DNA from: a virus
DNA length: 30,138 nucleotides
Virus record (IMG/VR): IMGVR_UViG_3300029319_000315
Span: 1-30,138 of that record
Reading direction: 5' to 3' (one strand)
Part shown: piece after piece, positions 17,630 to 27,200 of the stretch
How positions within the stretch are numbered: the stretch's first letter is position 1
How the letters are laid out: every line of letters starts with the position of its first letter
Position numbers and translations under genes: made by a program
The notes under the pieces: model-generated
The model's input: only the letters and a program-made list of their open reading frames with translations
Database searches by the model: none
What the model was told of the DNA's origin: nothing

Positions 17630-20600
17630 ATGGCATATCAGGGTATAGGGACAGGTACATTACCAAATGATAACACTGGTGATAACCTAAGAGATGCTGG
17701 TATAAAAATTAATGATAATTTTTCTGAAATATACAATCATTTTGGGGATGGAACTAATCTGACAGCAATTGTCGGGACTGGTATAGCAACTGAAAGTGGA
17801 CTGGTAGGAGCTGGTGTCACTCTTATTGATTTTAGAGGATCTGCGGTTGGTGAAGTTGTAGTTGAATCTGGAATTGCTACTATTACTGTTAGTGATTTTC
17901 AAGAAAGTTTGTATGGAGATACTGATGTAAATGCTCATTTAAATCTTTCATCTGCTGGAGTCAATGAAGTTTTAAGTTATGATGGTTCTGATTATACTTG
18001 GGTAAGCAATGCTGGATATACAAACTCTAATGTAGATACTCACCTTAATAGAGATGGAACAGTTGGCGTAAGTTCTGTACTTAGTTGGGATGGTAGTGAT
18101 TATGCATGGGTAGAACAGTCTGGTGGATCTGACGGTGTTGTAGTTCAAGAAGAAGGGTCGGATGTAGGGACTGCAACGACTATTAACTTTGTCGGAACTG
18201 GAGTAACTGCAACATTTGATAGTGGTATTGCTACCGTTTCTATTGCAATTGGATCAACGTTCTCTGGTGATTATACTGATTTAACCAATAAACCTACAAT
18301 TCCCACCAACAATAATCAGTTAACTAATGGTGCTGGATATATTACTGCTGGATCTACATTCTCTGGCAATTATAATGATTTAAGTAATAAACCTACAATT
18401 CCTGCAGATACTGGAGATCTTACTAACAATGTAGGGTTTATTACTGCCGGTGATTCTGGAGCAGGATTAACTGCATTAACAGGAGCTGATGAGGGAACAT
18501 ACGGAAATGCAACTAACGCTCCCCAAATAACTGTAGATGCTAATGGTAGAATTACTAGCATTAGTGCCGTTGCAATTTCCGGAGGTGGAGGTGGTGGTGG
18601 TATTTCTGGAATTAATGTTTTTGATAGTTCCAGTTCACTTGGAATAACAACTATCATTTCTTTTAATGACAATCTAGATGTTGTTTCCATAGGAGACACT
18701 TTTACTGTTAGTGTAAGTGGTGTTGTTACATCTCTTGTAGGTTACGCAACTGAAGGTTATGTTGATAATGCAGTTGTAGGATTAGCAACCACAGGAGCAT
18801 TAGTTGGATTCATCACTTCTGGAGCACTTATAGGATATGCAACTGAAGGTTATGTTGATAATGCAGTTGTAGGATTTATTACTTCTGGAGCACTTGTAGG
18901 ATATGCAACTGAAGGTTATGTTGATAATGCACTTGTAGGATATGCAACTGAAGGTTATGTTGATAATGCAGTTGTAGGATTCATCACTGCTGGTGGTTCA
19001 GGTGCAGGATTAACCGCATTAACAGGAGCTACTCAAGGAACATACGGAAATGCGACTAATTCTGCTCAGATAGAGGTAGATGCTAATGGTAGAATTACCA
19101 GCATTTCTGCTGTTGCAATCTCCGGAGGTGGAGGTGGTGGTGGTATTTCTGGAGTTAATGTTTTCGAGGATTCTACTTCACTTGGAGTAACAACTCATAT
19201 TGCTTTCAATGATAACTTAACTGCTACTTCTATAGGAAATACTGTTACTGTTAGTGTTACCGGTATTACTGGTGTCAATACAGATACTTCGCAAAACACT
19301 TATGCAGGTATAGGTGTTGGAACTGCTTTTGGTGCTAATCCAGAATCTAATACTTTATTTGGTTATAATGCTGGTAAAGATATTGTTAATTCAGACCGCA
19401 ATACTTTTTTCGGATCTCATGCTGGCAAAAAAGTTAATGCAGATTATAATACTGCTATAGGCGCATATTCATTAAGCGCCTCTGTTTCTGGAACTAGTAA
19501 TGTTGCTATAGGATATCAAGCTGCTAACGATTTATCGATTGGAGGTGATAATGTCTTTGTTGGTGCTCAAGCAGGAAGACAAGTATCTGATTCTAACCAG
19601 TCTGTTGTTCTTGGCGCTTTCGCAGCAGCTACTGGTACAACACTCAATAGATCTATTGCAATTGGCGATGGTTCTTGTTACCAAGGTGGTACTGATAACA
19701 TTGGTATTGGTGTTCAGAACCTACAGCAAGGTGGGAATAGCCAGGGTATTATTGGTATTGGTTACAGGGCTGCTAGATATTGTGCCGGTAATTACAGTAT
19801 TCATATTGGTGTAGAGGCTGGTCGTGGTCCTTCTAGCAGTCCTTATACCACAGGAGATCACAATCTTTCTTTAGGACATAACTCTTTAACTTCAGTTAGT
19901 ACTGGATATCAAAATATTGCTATTGGACACAGCAGTGGAGGAGTTACTACTGGATCTAACAATATAATACTTGGAAATAATGCTCAAGTTTCTTCAGGAT
20001 CTACATCTAATCAAGTAATTATTGGTGATTCGAATATCACCAAGTTTAGTATTCCAGGTATTGGAGTTACTCTCAAAGATAATGGTGGAACTCCAACTCA
20101 AGGTCATGTACTAACTGTTGATGCTAATGGTGAAGCAAGTTTTGCTGCTGCTTCTGGAGGCGGTGGTGGTAGTGGTGATTATTCAGAAGTTGCAGGAATT
20201 GCAACTTATACCTCAGAATGGACTTTAGGTGCTGATGGGATTAATCATTACACATTTACTGGACCTGGTTTAACTGGTGCTGAGAATGATCCTGCATTGT
20301 ATCTGACAAGAGGACAACAGTATAAGTTCTATAACAATTCTGGTGGACACCCATTCAGAATTCAAAGCACTCCAAATGGTTCTACTGGAACTCAATATAA
20401 TGATGGTATTCCAACTAATGATGTTGGTGCTGGATCAACCTTAACTTGGGATGTTCAGTTTGATGCTCCAAACAAACTTTACTATCAATGTACATCACAC
20501 CCTAATATGGGTGGTCCTATTTACATTATACCAAGAACTGAACCAGCAGTTGGTGTAAGAACGGAAGTCTCTGGAACTACAGGATCTGTTGGAGCAGGTG

Positions 20601-20935
20601 CCACAACAAACTTAGACATTGATGGATTTAAGTCCTATGGTCTACTCAAAGTTGGAATTAGTAGTGCTGCATGGGTTAGATTGTATGTTGATACAGCATC
20701 AAGAACTTCGGATGCAAGTAGATCATATTTAACAGATCCTTCTCCAGGATCTGGATTGATTGCAGAAGTTAGGACAGAAACTGCAGGAATAAGCACTTTC
20801 TTAATGACACCTGGTGTTATTGGATGGAATAATGAGGTTTCTATTGGAAGTTCGATTTATGCAGCAGTAACTAATAATGAATCTAGTTCTGCCACTATAA
20901 CTGTCGATTTAACCGTAGTTAAGATGGAGGACTGA
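17630..20935 (+). CDS. Gp10-like tail fibre with YadA-like and cupredoxin domains
   Basis: An elongated, probably trimeric baseplate fibre. Residues 13-35 (NDNTGDNLRDAGIKIN plus DNFSEIY) resemble the N-terminus of T4 gp10, from memory the part that joins the wedge, so attachment to gp7 is likely. The shaft has LTNKPTIP/LSNKPTIP fibre repeats (about 209-265), four EGYVDNA repeats (about 370-450), two copies of a VDANGRITSISAVAIS unit, and Gly-rich linkers. Residues 574-803 are left-handed beta-roll repeats of YadA head type (NTLFGYNAGK, NVAIGYQAAN). Residues about 860-970 form a cupredoxin-like domain with H907, C954, H957 and M960 in copper-ligand order. A beta-rich tail domain ends the protein. 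There is no signal peptide. The stop overlaps the protease start. It might instead be a long tail-fibre component. Confidence 0.85.
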   Translation: MAYQGIGTGTLPNDNTGDNLRDAGIKINDNFSEIYNHFGDGTNLTAIVGTGIATESGLVGAGVTLIDFRGSAVGEVVVESGIATITVSDFQESLYGDTDVNAHLNLSSAGVNEVLSYDGSDYTWVSNAGYTNSNVDTHLNRDGTVGVSSVLSWDGSDYAWVEQSGGSDGVVVQEEGSDVGTATTINFVGTGVTATFDSGIATVSIAIGSTFSGDYTDLTNKPTIPTNNNQLTNGAGYITAGSTFSGNYNDLSNKPTIPADTGDLTNNVGFITAGDSGAGLTALTGADEGTYGNATNAPQITVDANGRITSISAVAISGGGGGGGISGINVFDSSSSLGITTIISFNDNLDVVSIGDTFTVSVSGVVTSLVGYATEGYVDNAVVGLATTGALVGFITSGALIGYATEGYVDNAVVGFITSGALVGYATEGYVDNALVGYATEGYVDNAVVGFITAGGSGAGLTALTGATQGTYGNATNSAQIEVDANGRITSISAVAISGGGGGGGISGVNVFEDSTSLGVTTHIAFNDNLTATSIGNTVTVSVTGITGVNTDTSQNTYAGIGVGTAFGANPESNTLFGYNAGKDIVNSDRNTFFGSHAGKKVNADYNTAIGAYSLSASVSGTSNVAIGYQAANDLSIGGDNVFVGAQAGRQVSDSNQSVVLGAFAAATGTTLNRSIAIGDGSCYQGGTDNIGIGVQNLQQGGNSQGIIGIGYRAARYCAGNYSIHIGVEAGRGPSSSPYTTGDHNLSLGHNSLTSVSTGYQNIAIGHSSGGVTTGSNNIILGNNAQVSSGSTSNQVIIGDSNITKFSIPGIGVTLKDNGGTPTQGHVLTVDANGEASFAAASGGGGGSGDYSEVAGIATYTSEWTLGADGINHYTFTGPGLTGAENDPALYLTRGQQYKFYNNSGGHPFRIQSTPNGSTGTQYNDGIPTNDVGAGSTLTWDVQFDAPNKLYYQCTSHPNMGGPIYIIPRTEPAVGVRTEVSGTTGSVGAGATTNLDIDGFKSYGLLKVGISSAAWVRLYVDTASRTSDASRSYLTDPSPGSGLIAEVRTETAGISTFLMTPGVIGWNNEVSIGSSIYAAVTNNESSSATITVDLTVVKMED
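18454..18622 (+). repeat. Direct repeat copy A within the fibre gene
   Basis: This stretch of about 169 bases recurs with moderate divergence at 18997-19164. Both copies encode GAGLTALTGA, TYGNAT and DANGRITSIS, then a seven-glycine linker. The glycine tract and the bases following it are nearly identical between copies, so they are candidate recombination points. Confidence 0.85.
18740..18978 (+). repeat. Four copies of a 41-bp fibre-shaft repeat
   Basis: Copies of GGATATGCAACTGAAGGTTA and the bases after it begin near 18740, 18833, 18899 and 18938. Each encodes GYATEGYVDNA(V/L)VG. The last two copies are in direct tandem. Divergence is one or two bases per copy, so the duplications are recent or kept alike by recombination. 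Confidence 0.9.
18997..19164 (+). repeat. Direct repeat copy B within the fibre gene
   Basis: Second copy of the unit at 18454-18622. It differs mainly at third positions and in the segment after LTGA (TQGTYG against DEGTYG). It is separated from copy A by the four EGYVDNA repeats. Confidence 0.85.
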
Positions 20936-22617
20936 TGACACAGTACTTAGTAACCGTAAAAAAAGGAACTGATATTGATGCTTTTTATAATGAGATGGAA
21001 ACCCCAGGTGGTAGTTCTACCATACCTGATAGGGAGGTGACTTGCTACAAAAGAAAACCCATTAGTAGAACTACTGGATATGATTTGGAAGATAGTGAAG
21101 TTGAATCTTTATTGAATGATGATAGAGTTATAGGAATTGATAGTCAAGAGTTACTAGATTTGGTAGTAACCCGACCACTATGGGAACAAACATCATCAAA
21201 CTGGTATAAAGGTAGTACTATTTCGAGTACTATGAAAAATTGGGGACTATATCGATGCATATTAGGTTCTCAAGTTGCAAATTGGGGTGACGATGGAACT
21301 ACTGCCGTAAGTGATACTATTAGAACAACATCATCAGGAAAAAATGTAGATGTTGTAATCGTTGATGGTCAGTTTGATCCAAATCATCCTGAGTTTGCTG
21401 TTAATCCTGACGGTACTGGTGGAACTAGAGTTCAGCAATTTAATTGGTTATCATTAACAAGTCAAGTTACAGGTGGATCAAACGGAACTTACACTTATAG
21501 ATCTGGAACTGATCTGCAGAATGAGGATGATAATCATGGAGCTCATGTTGCTGGAACAGTAGCAGGAAACACTCAAGGTTGGGCTAGAGATGCTAACATT
21601 TATTATATTGATCCATTTTCTGGACCGACAGCGGGTGACGTTGCTTATGATTATGTAAGAGCTTGGCACAATCAAAAATCAGTAAATCCAGAAACTGGTA
21701 GAAGAAATCCAACCATCGTCAATAGCAGTATTGGTTCATATATTTACAAAACTAGATCTGCTGTTACTGGAGTTGTTTATCGAGGAACTACGTATAATGC
21801 ACCCGAATCTGGATTTACTGACGCACAATTAGACTCATATGGAATAAGGCACTATGGTCTTCACCCTAGTGGTTCTGGAGTAGAAGTACTTTTTATTCCA
21901 ATATCAACAAGTCAGTTCACTCAATATCTTCCAACTATAGAAGATCTTGTAGATGATGGGATTATTCTTGTAGGAGCTGCTGGGAACGGATCTTTAAAGA
22001 TAGACGTTGAAGATGGTACTGATTGGGATAACAGAACTCAAGGAGGATCTGCTCTCTATTATAATAGGGGACATTGGCAATCCTCTACTTCAAAGACTGG
22101 TGTCGGTGGACAACGACTTGTAGTTTGCGTAGGTGCAGTAAGTTCATTAGTAAATGAATCTAAAGCAACTTTTAGCAATTGTGGTCCAAGAGTTGATGTA
22201 TTTGCTCCAGGACGTTGGATAATATCTTCTGTTCATAATGATAGTGGTGGTGGCCCAACAAAACCTGATCTAAGAAATACTTCATACAAACTTGTAAAAT
22301 ATAATGGCACTAGTATGGCATCTCCTCAAGTTTGTGGTACTATTGCTTGTTTACTTGAACAATATCCAAACATGAATCAGAGTGATGTTATGGATTATAT
22401 AAATCAACATGCAAAAGATGATCAAATGACCACAACCAGTGGTGGTCACACTGATGATACCGACCTTCAGGGTGCTGATAATAAATATCTATTCTATCAT
22501 AAAGAAAGACCAGAAACTGGGGTATCTATTCCTAGATATACCCATAGAGAGAGAAAAGCAACAACTAATGGCGTAAAGTATCCAAGAACCAATAGAATGG
22601 TGACAAAACGTCAATAA
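20935..22617 (+). CDS. Subtilisin-family serine protease (peptidase S8)
   Basis: A complete S8 protease frame. The Asp motif VVIVDGQFDPNHPEF places D144, HGAHVAGTVAG places the catalytic H201, GAAGNGS places the oxyanion-hole N351, and NGTSMASPQV places S460, all in subtilisin order. Residues 1 to about 75 (QYLVTVKKGTDIDAFYNEM ... SEVESLLNDDRVIGID) look like an I9-type inhibitory prodomain, so self-processing is expected. There is no signal peptide, so it must act in the host cytoplasm or on the virion. The C-terminus (about 510-560) is basic and poorly conserved-looking, perhaps a docking tail. The ATG overlaps the fibre stop as TGATG, with GGAGG at 20926-20930, which indicates translational coupling. 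Likely substrates are the fibre, other virion proteins or host surface proteins. Confidence 0.95.
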   Translation: MTQYLVTVKKGTDIDAFYNEMETPGGSSTIPDREVTCYKRKPISRTTGYDLEDSEVESLLNDDRVIGIDSQELLDLVVTRPLWEQTSSNWYKGSTISSTMKNWGLYRCILGSQVANWGDDGTTAVSDTIRTTSSGKNVDVVIVDGQFDPNHPEFAVNPDGTGGTRVQQFNWLSLTSQVTGGSNGTYTYRSGTDLQNEDDNHGAHVAGTVAGNTQGWARDANIYYIDPFSGPTAGDVAYDYVRAWHNQKSVNPETGRRNPTIVNSSIGSYIYKTRSAVTGVVYRGTTYNAPESGFTDAQLDSYGIRHYGLHPSGSGVEVLFIPISTSQFTQYLPTIEDLVDDGIILVGAAGNGSLKIDVEDGTDWDNRTQGGSALYYNRGHWQSSTSKTGVGGQRLVVCVGAVSSLVNESKATFSNCGPRVDVFAPGRWIISSVHNDSGGGPTKPDLRNTSYKLVKYNGTSMASPQVCGTIACLLEQYPNMNQSDVMDYINQHAKDDQMTTTSGGHTDDTDLQGADNKYLFYHKERPETGVSIPRYTHRERKATTNGVKYPRTNRMVTKRQ

Positions 22618-22623
22618 ATCTTA

Positions 22624-22631
22624 TCTAAATA
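22624..22631 (+). promoter_or_regulatory. T4-type late promoter candidate before gp8 (TCTAAATA)
   Basis: TCTAAATA matches seven of eight late-consensus positions in the 32-base gap before gp8. A second, poorer match (CAATAAATC) overlaps the protease stop. It would return late transcription to the core baseplate genes after the fibre-protease cassette. Confidence 0.45.
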
Positions 22632-22649
22632 AAGAAAAAAGTCCGTCAA

Positions 22650-24203
22650 ATGGCTGCCATTATAACTGATCAGATTAGAATATTAAATGCAGGAAATTTT
22701 GTAGCTGGAGTTACTAATTCTAGTAATTCTTACTATTCTTTTATTGGATTACCAAATCCTGCAGATTATCAGGAGGATTGGAATCAAGACCCACCATCTC
22801 CTAAAGATAATTTTGATCAAGAGAGTGATTATTGGGACACAATGGTTGCTCTCAAAAAAATTAATGCGGCAGACATTAGGCAAGTTGTTCCTAAGAGAGT
22901 TTGGTCTTCTGGAACTACCTATGACATGTATCGTCATGACTACAGCAGAACAAATACTGCGGTAGTCTCTGGTTCTACATCATTATATCTTGCAAATTAT
23001 ATTGTAATGAATAGTGATTTTAGAGTCTATATTTGCCTTCATAACGGAATTGATCCAGATAATCCAAGTGCTAAACCATCCTTGGACGAACCAACATTTA
23101 CTGATTTAGAACCAAGATCTGCGGGAACAAGTGGTGACGGTTATATTTGGAAATATCTTTATAGTATCAGACCAAGTGATGTTGCCAAATTTGAATCAAC
23201 AGAATACCTTCCAGTTCCTTCCGAATGGTTGACTTCTGCAGATAACTCTGCAGTTAGAGAAAATGCTGTTGATGGATCAATCAAAATCATCACCATTACT
23301 AATAGAGGTGTTGGATTAGGAACTGCAAATACAACATACACCAATGTTCCAATCCGAGGTGACGGATCTGGTGCAGAATGTACTATTACAATTGATGGTA
23401 ATCAACAGGTAGGTTCAATAACAGTTTCTGATCAAGGGTCAGGATATACTTACGGCAGTGTAGATTTTGTTGCAGGAGGAGTTCCTACAGGAACTACTAG
23501 ACCAGAGTTTAATGTAATTATTCCACCTCAAGGTGGACATGGTGCAAATATCTACAGAGAACTTGGTGCATATAATGTGCTTCTTTATTCAAGAATTGAG
23601 AACGACAACACCAACCCAGATTTTATAACAGGAAATCAAATTGCAAGGATTGGTATTGTAGAAAATCCTCAGCAGTTTGGATCAACTAATCTTCTTACCG
23701 CAGATAAAGCAAGTGCTCTGGGTGCTTTAAAATTAGTTGGAACTGGATATAGCACAGCTACATTTGATCCAGACTCTTACTTTACACAAACTATTTCTAC
23801 AGGAACAACTGCTGTTGGTAGAGTTGTAAATTATGATTCTACAACTGGAGTTCTTAAATTCTGGCAAGATAGATCACTGGCAGGATTTGCTACTGTAGGA
23901 ACTGGACAAACAAATCCAACTTATGGGTATGAGTTGCAAGAGTTTACTGCAACTCCAGGATCGGGTGGTTCTTTAACTGTTACTCCATCTACTGGATTAA
24001 ACTTGACAATTGATACAGACTTTACAGGTATATCTACCGTAATAAATAATAGGACATACTATCTTGGTCAAACTTTTACAAATGGTGTTGCCAATTCTGA
24101 GGTCAAGAAACACTCTGGTAGTATAGTTTACGTTGATAATAGACCTTCTATTACAAGATCGTCAAATCAAAAGGAAGACATAAAAGTTATTTTGCAGTTC
24201 TAA
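22650..24203 (+). CDS. 8: Baseplate wedge subunit gp8, enlarged
   Basis: T4 gp8 homologue, a wedge protein that dimerises and binds gp7, gp10 and gp6. Segments matching T4 gp8 (from memory) are QVVPKRVWSSGTTYDMYRHD, SGDGYIWKYLYSIRPSDV in the middle, and the C-terminal HSGSIVYVDNRPSITRSSNQ followed by KEDIKVILQF. The length of 517 exceeds 334 in T4. The extra length lies largely between about residues 210 and 460 and includes a glycine-tyrosine repeat (VSDQGSGYTYGSVDF) like those in the giant protein. The start has only a weak purine-rich site (AAAGAAAAAAG). Six bases separate its stop from the next gene. Its place after an inserted fibre-protease pair differs from the direct 7-8 order of T4. 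Confidence 0.93.
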   Translation: MAAIITDQIRILNAGNFVAGVTNSSNSYYSFIGLPNPADYQEDWNQDPPSPKDNFDQESDYWDTMVALKKINAADIRQVVPKRVWSSGTTYDMYRHDYSRTNTAVVSGSTSLYLANYIVMNSDFRVYICLHNGIDPDNPSAKPSLDEPTFTDLEPRSAGTSGDGYIWKYLYSIRPSDVAKFESTEYLPVPSEWLTSADNSAVRENAVDGSIKIITITNRGVGLGTANTTYTNVPIRGDGSGAECTITIDGNQQVGSITVSDQGSGYTYGSVDFVAGGVPTGTTRPEFNVIIPPQGGHGANIYRELGAYNVLLYSRIENDNTNPDFITGNQIARIGIVENPQQFGSTNLLTADKASALGALKLVGTGYSTATFDPDSYFTQTISTGTTAVGRVVNYDSTTGVLKFWQDRSLAGFATVGTGQTNPTYGYELQEFTATPGSGGSLTVTPSTGLNLTIDTDFTGISTVINNRTYYLGQTFTNGVANSEVKKHSGSIVYVDNRPSITRSSNQKEDIKVILQF

Positions 24204-24209
24204 AGAATT

Positions 24210-27200
24210 ATGCCACAACAAACGAACCTCAATGTATCCCCATACTTTGACGACTTTGACGCGCAAAATGATTATTATAAAGTATTATTCAAACCAGGGT
24301 ATCCAGTTCAAGCAAGAGAACTAACATCTCTTCAATCAATATTACAAAACCAGATTGAAAAATTTGGTCAACACTTTTTTAAAGAAGGTGCTGCTGTAAT
24401 TCCAGGAAATACTAATTATAATGGTCAATATTATGGAATTCAGTTGCAGAATAATTATCAAGGAGTTCCAGTTTCTGCTTATGCGGATCAGTTAGTAGGA
24501 ACAAGAATTACTGGAGATAGATCAGGGGTTTCTGCGTTTGTTGATAAAATTCTTTATCCAGAAGATTCTGATAATGGAAATCTGACACTTTATATTAATT
24601 ATTTAAATGCAGGTTCTGTAGATAATACTACTGTAGAGTTTTTGGATGGAGAAACTTTAATTTGCAGTGAGCAAATTGATTCAGGTCTTCTTGGAAATTC
24701 TTCAATTCCTGCTGGTTCTCCATTTGCGTCAACTATAGACGTTGATGCAACTGCAAATGGTTCATCATTTGATATTGCAGAAGGTGTCTATTTTATCAGA
24801 GGTTCTTTTGTTAATGTTTCTGCTGAGACTCTGATTCTTGATCAATACAGCAATGGACCAAGTTATAGAGTAGGTCTTTTCATTACAGAAGAGATTGTAA
24901 CTTCGGATATTGATGAAACTTTAAATGATAATTCTCAGGGTTTCAGTAACTACTCTGCTCCAGGTGCAGATAGACTTAGAATAACTGCGTCTCTGTTCAA
25001 AAAACCATTAACAGATTTTAATGATGATAACTTTGTTCACCTAGCAACCATTGAAAATGGTGTAATGGTGAATAGATCTAAAAAAGGTCTTACCATAGGA
25101 TCTGGAGGTGTAGCTTATAAAGACATTGAAGAGACTTTAGCAAGGAGAACTTCTGAAGAGTCTGGCGATTACTATGTAAAACCATTTACAATCAGAGCAT
25201 TAGAATCTCTAAATGATCATCTCGGTAATAGAGGTTTGTATGAAGAAGGACAAACTACTCCAACTGGCGGAGTAGTTTCTGAGGATCTTGGTGTATATAA
25301 AGTATCTCCAGGAAAAGCATATGTCAAAGGATTTGCTGTAGAAACAGTTGGTTCTACAATTATTGATTTTGATAAACCAAGAACTACAAGAACTTTAGAA
25401 GGTCAGAATTTAATTTACAATACTGGTCCTACTCTCACTTTAAATAGAGTTTTTAGATCTCCAACTGTTGGACTTGGTAATACTTATTTTGTAAGTTTGA
25501 GAGATCAAAGGGTTGGTTCTGTACAAGATCCCGTTACTCATCCAGGAAAAGAAGTTGGAGTTGCTAGAGTATATGACTTTAGACTTGAGTCTGGATCTTA
25601 TGATACATCTAACGCAAATTTAAATCAATGGAATCTCTGTCTGTATGATATACAAACTACCACAGAGATTACATTAAACCAAGCAATTAATCTTAGTATT
25701 CCAACTCATGTAAAGGGTGCTAATAGTGGAGCTACTGGTTTCTTGAGACATGAAGTTACTGCAGGAACTGCAGTAACTGTTTATGAAACTAGTGGTTCTT
25801 TTATCCCCAATGAAAGACTAATTTTTAATGGAATTCCTGATGGAAGAATTGCAATAGCAGTTAATACACATAGCATTTCTGATGTTAGATCTGTATTTGG
25901 TGGTGGTGGAAATACTGGAATCAATACTTTTAGTGCGGATGTTATTCCATCAACCTCTTTTGTTGTTGGAATTGCTACAGTCAGTTCTGCTTCAAATGGA
26001 ATTAGTACTATTATTAGTAATAATCCAAAGTTCCCCGGAACTGTCGTTAAAGAAAATGATTTAGTTGAATATACTGATACTGCTGTAGATGATCCTATCA
26101 TCGCAAGAGTAACAGGAGTTACTGCCAATTCAATTGCTGTTGAGGGTGTAGAGTCTGTAGGAGGTATTGCTGCTGGAGGATTGCCATCTACTGTATTATC
26201 AGTAACTGATCTTAGAATTCTAAGAACACAATTATCACCATCATCTGATGATACTCTTTTTACAGCACTTCCAAAAGATAATATCGCATCTTTGTCATTG
26301 ACAGATGCTTCACTGACAATTAGAAAGACTTTCACAGTTAATATTTCTGCAAATCAGTTGAGTGGAAATGGAGTAACAGCAGATAATAATGAAACTTTCC
26401 TTCCATTTGATGAGGAAAGATATTTACTTACAAGGTCTGATGGAACTACAGAAGCACTTACTTCTGATATGATTGATATCAGTACTGATGGTTCTGCTCT
26501 TCAGATTAGAAATCTTGGGTCTAATGATGTTGGATCTACTTTAGTTGCTTCACTGAAAAAAATTAAACCAAAATCAAAAGTTAAGATTAAAAATAGAGTT
26601 AATTCTATTATTATTGATAAATCAAAACTTGAGGGATCTGGTATTGGCGCAACAACTCTCAATAATGGACTGGTTTATGGAAGTTATCCATATGGAACTA
26701 GAGTTGAAGATGAAGAGATTTCACTGAATGTTCCTGATATTGTAGAAATTCATGGAATCTTTGAATCTTCAGGAACCGATGATCCTTCTGCACCTTCATT
26801 AACTCTTCAGACTATTAATAGTCAATCAACAACTACTGCAGAAATTCTAATTGGTGAGCAGTTAGTTGGACAGACAAGTGGTAGTGTTGCAGTTGCTGTT
26901 GAAATTACAAATAGCAATACTATTAGATATACACTTAAGAATGCAATTGGATTTACAGAAGGTGAAACTGTAGAATTCAAAGAATCTGGTGTCACTGCAG
27001 TAATATCTGCAAATACATCTTTGGATAGAGACGTATCTTCAAACTTTACATTTAAGTCTGGTCAAGAAAATACTTTCTATGATTATGGAAGACTTAAAAG
27101 GAGACCAAACTCTTCAGAACCTTCTAAGAAAATTAAAGTTTATTTCTCTAATGCATATTTTGATCCAACTGATGATGGTGACATTACTACAGTAGAGTCT

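Noticed and set aside
18740-18978. Repeats considered as a CRISPR-like array
   Set aside because: Spacing is uneven, two copies are in tandem without spacers, and all copies are in frame within a fibre gene.
20926-20940. Possible programmed frameshift joining the fibre and the protease
   Set aside because: The TGATG overlap with GGAGG upstream is ordinary translational coupling, and no slippery run precedes the stop.
25781-26335. 184-codon minus-strand open frame
   Set aside because: It runs opposite the DUF4815-type gene, its sequence is a low-complexity mix of Val, Pro, Thr and Ser, and it has no promoter or neighbour on that strand.
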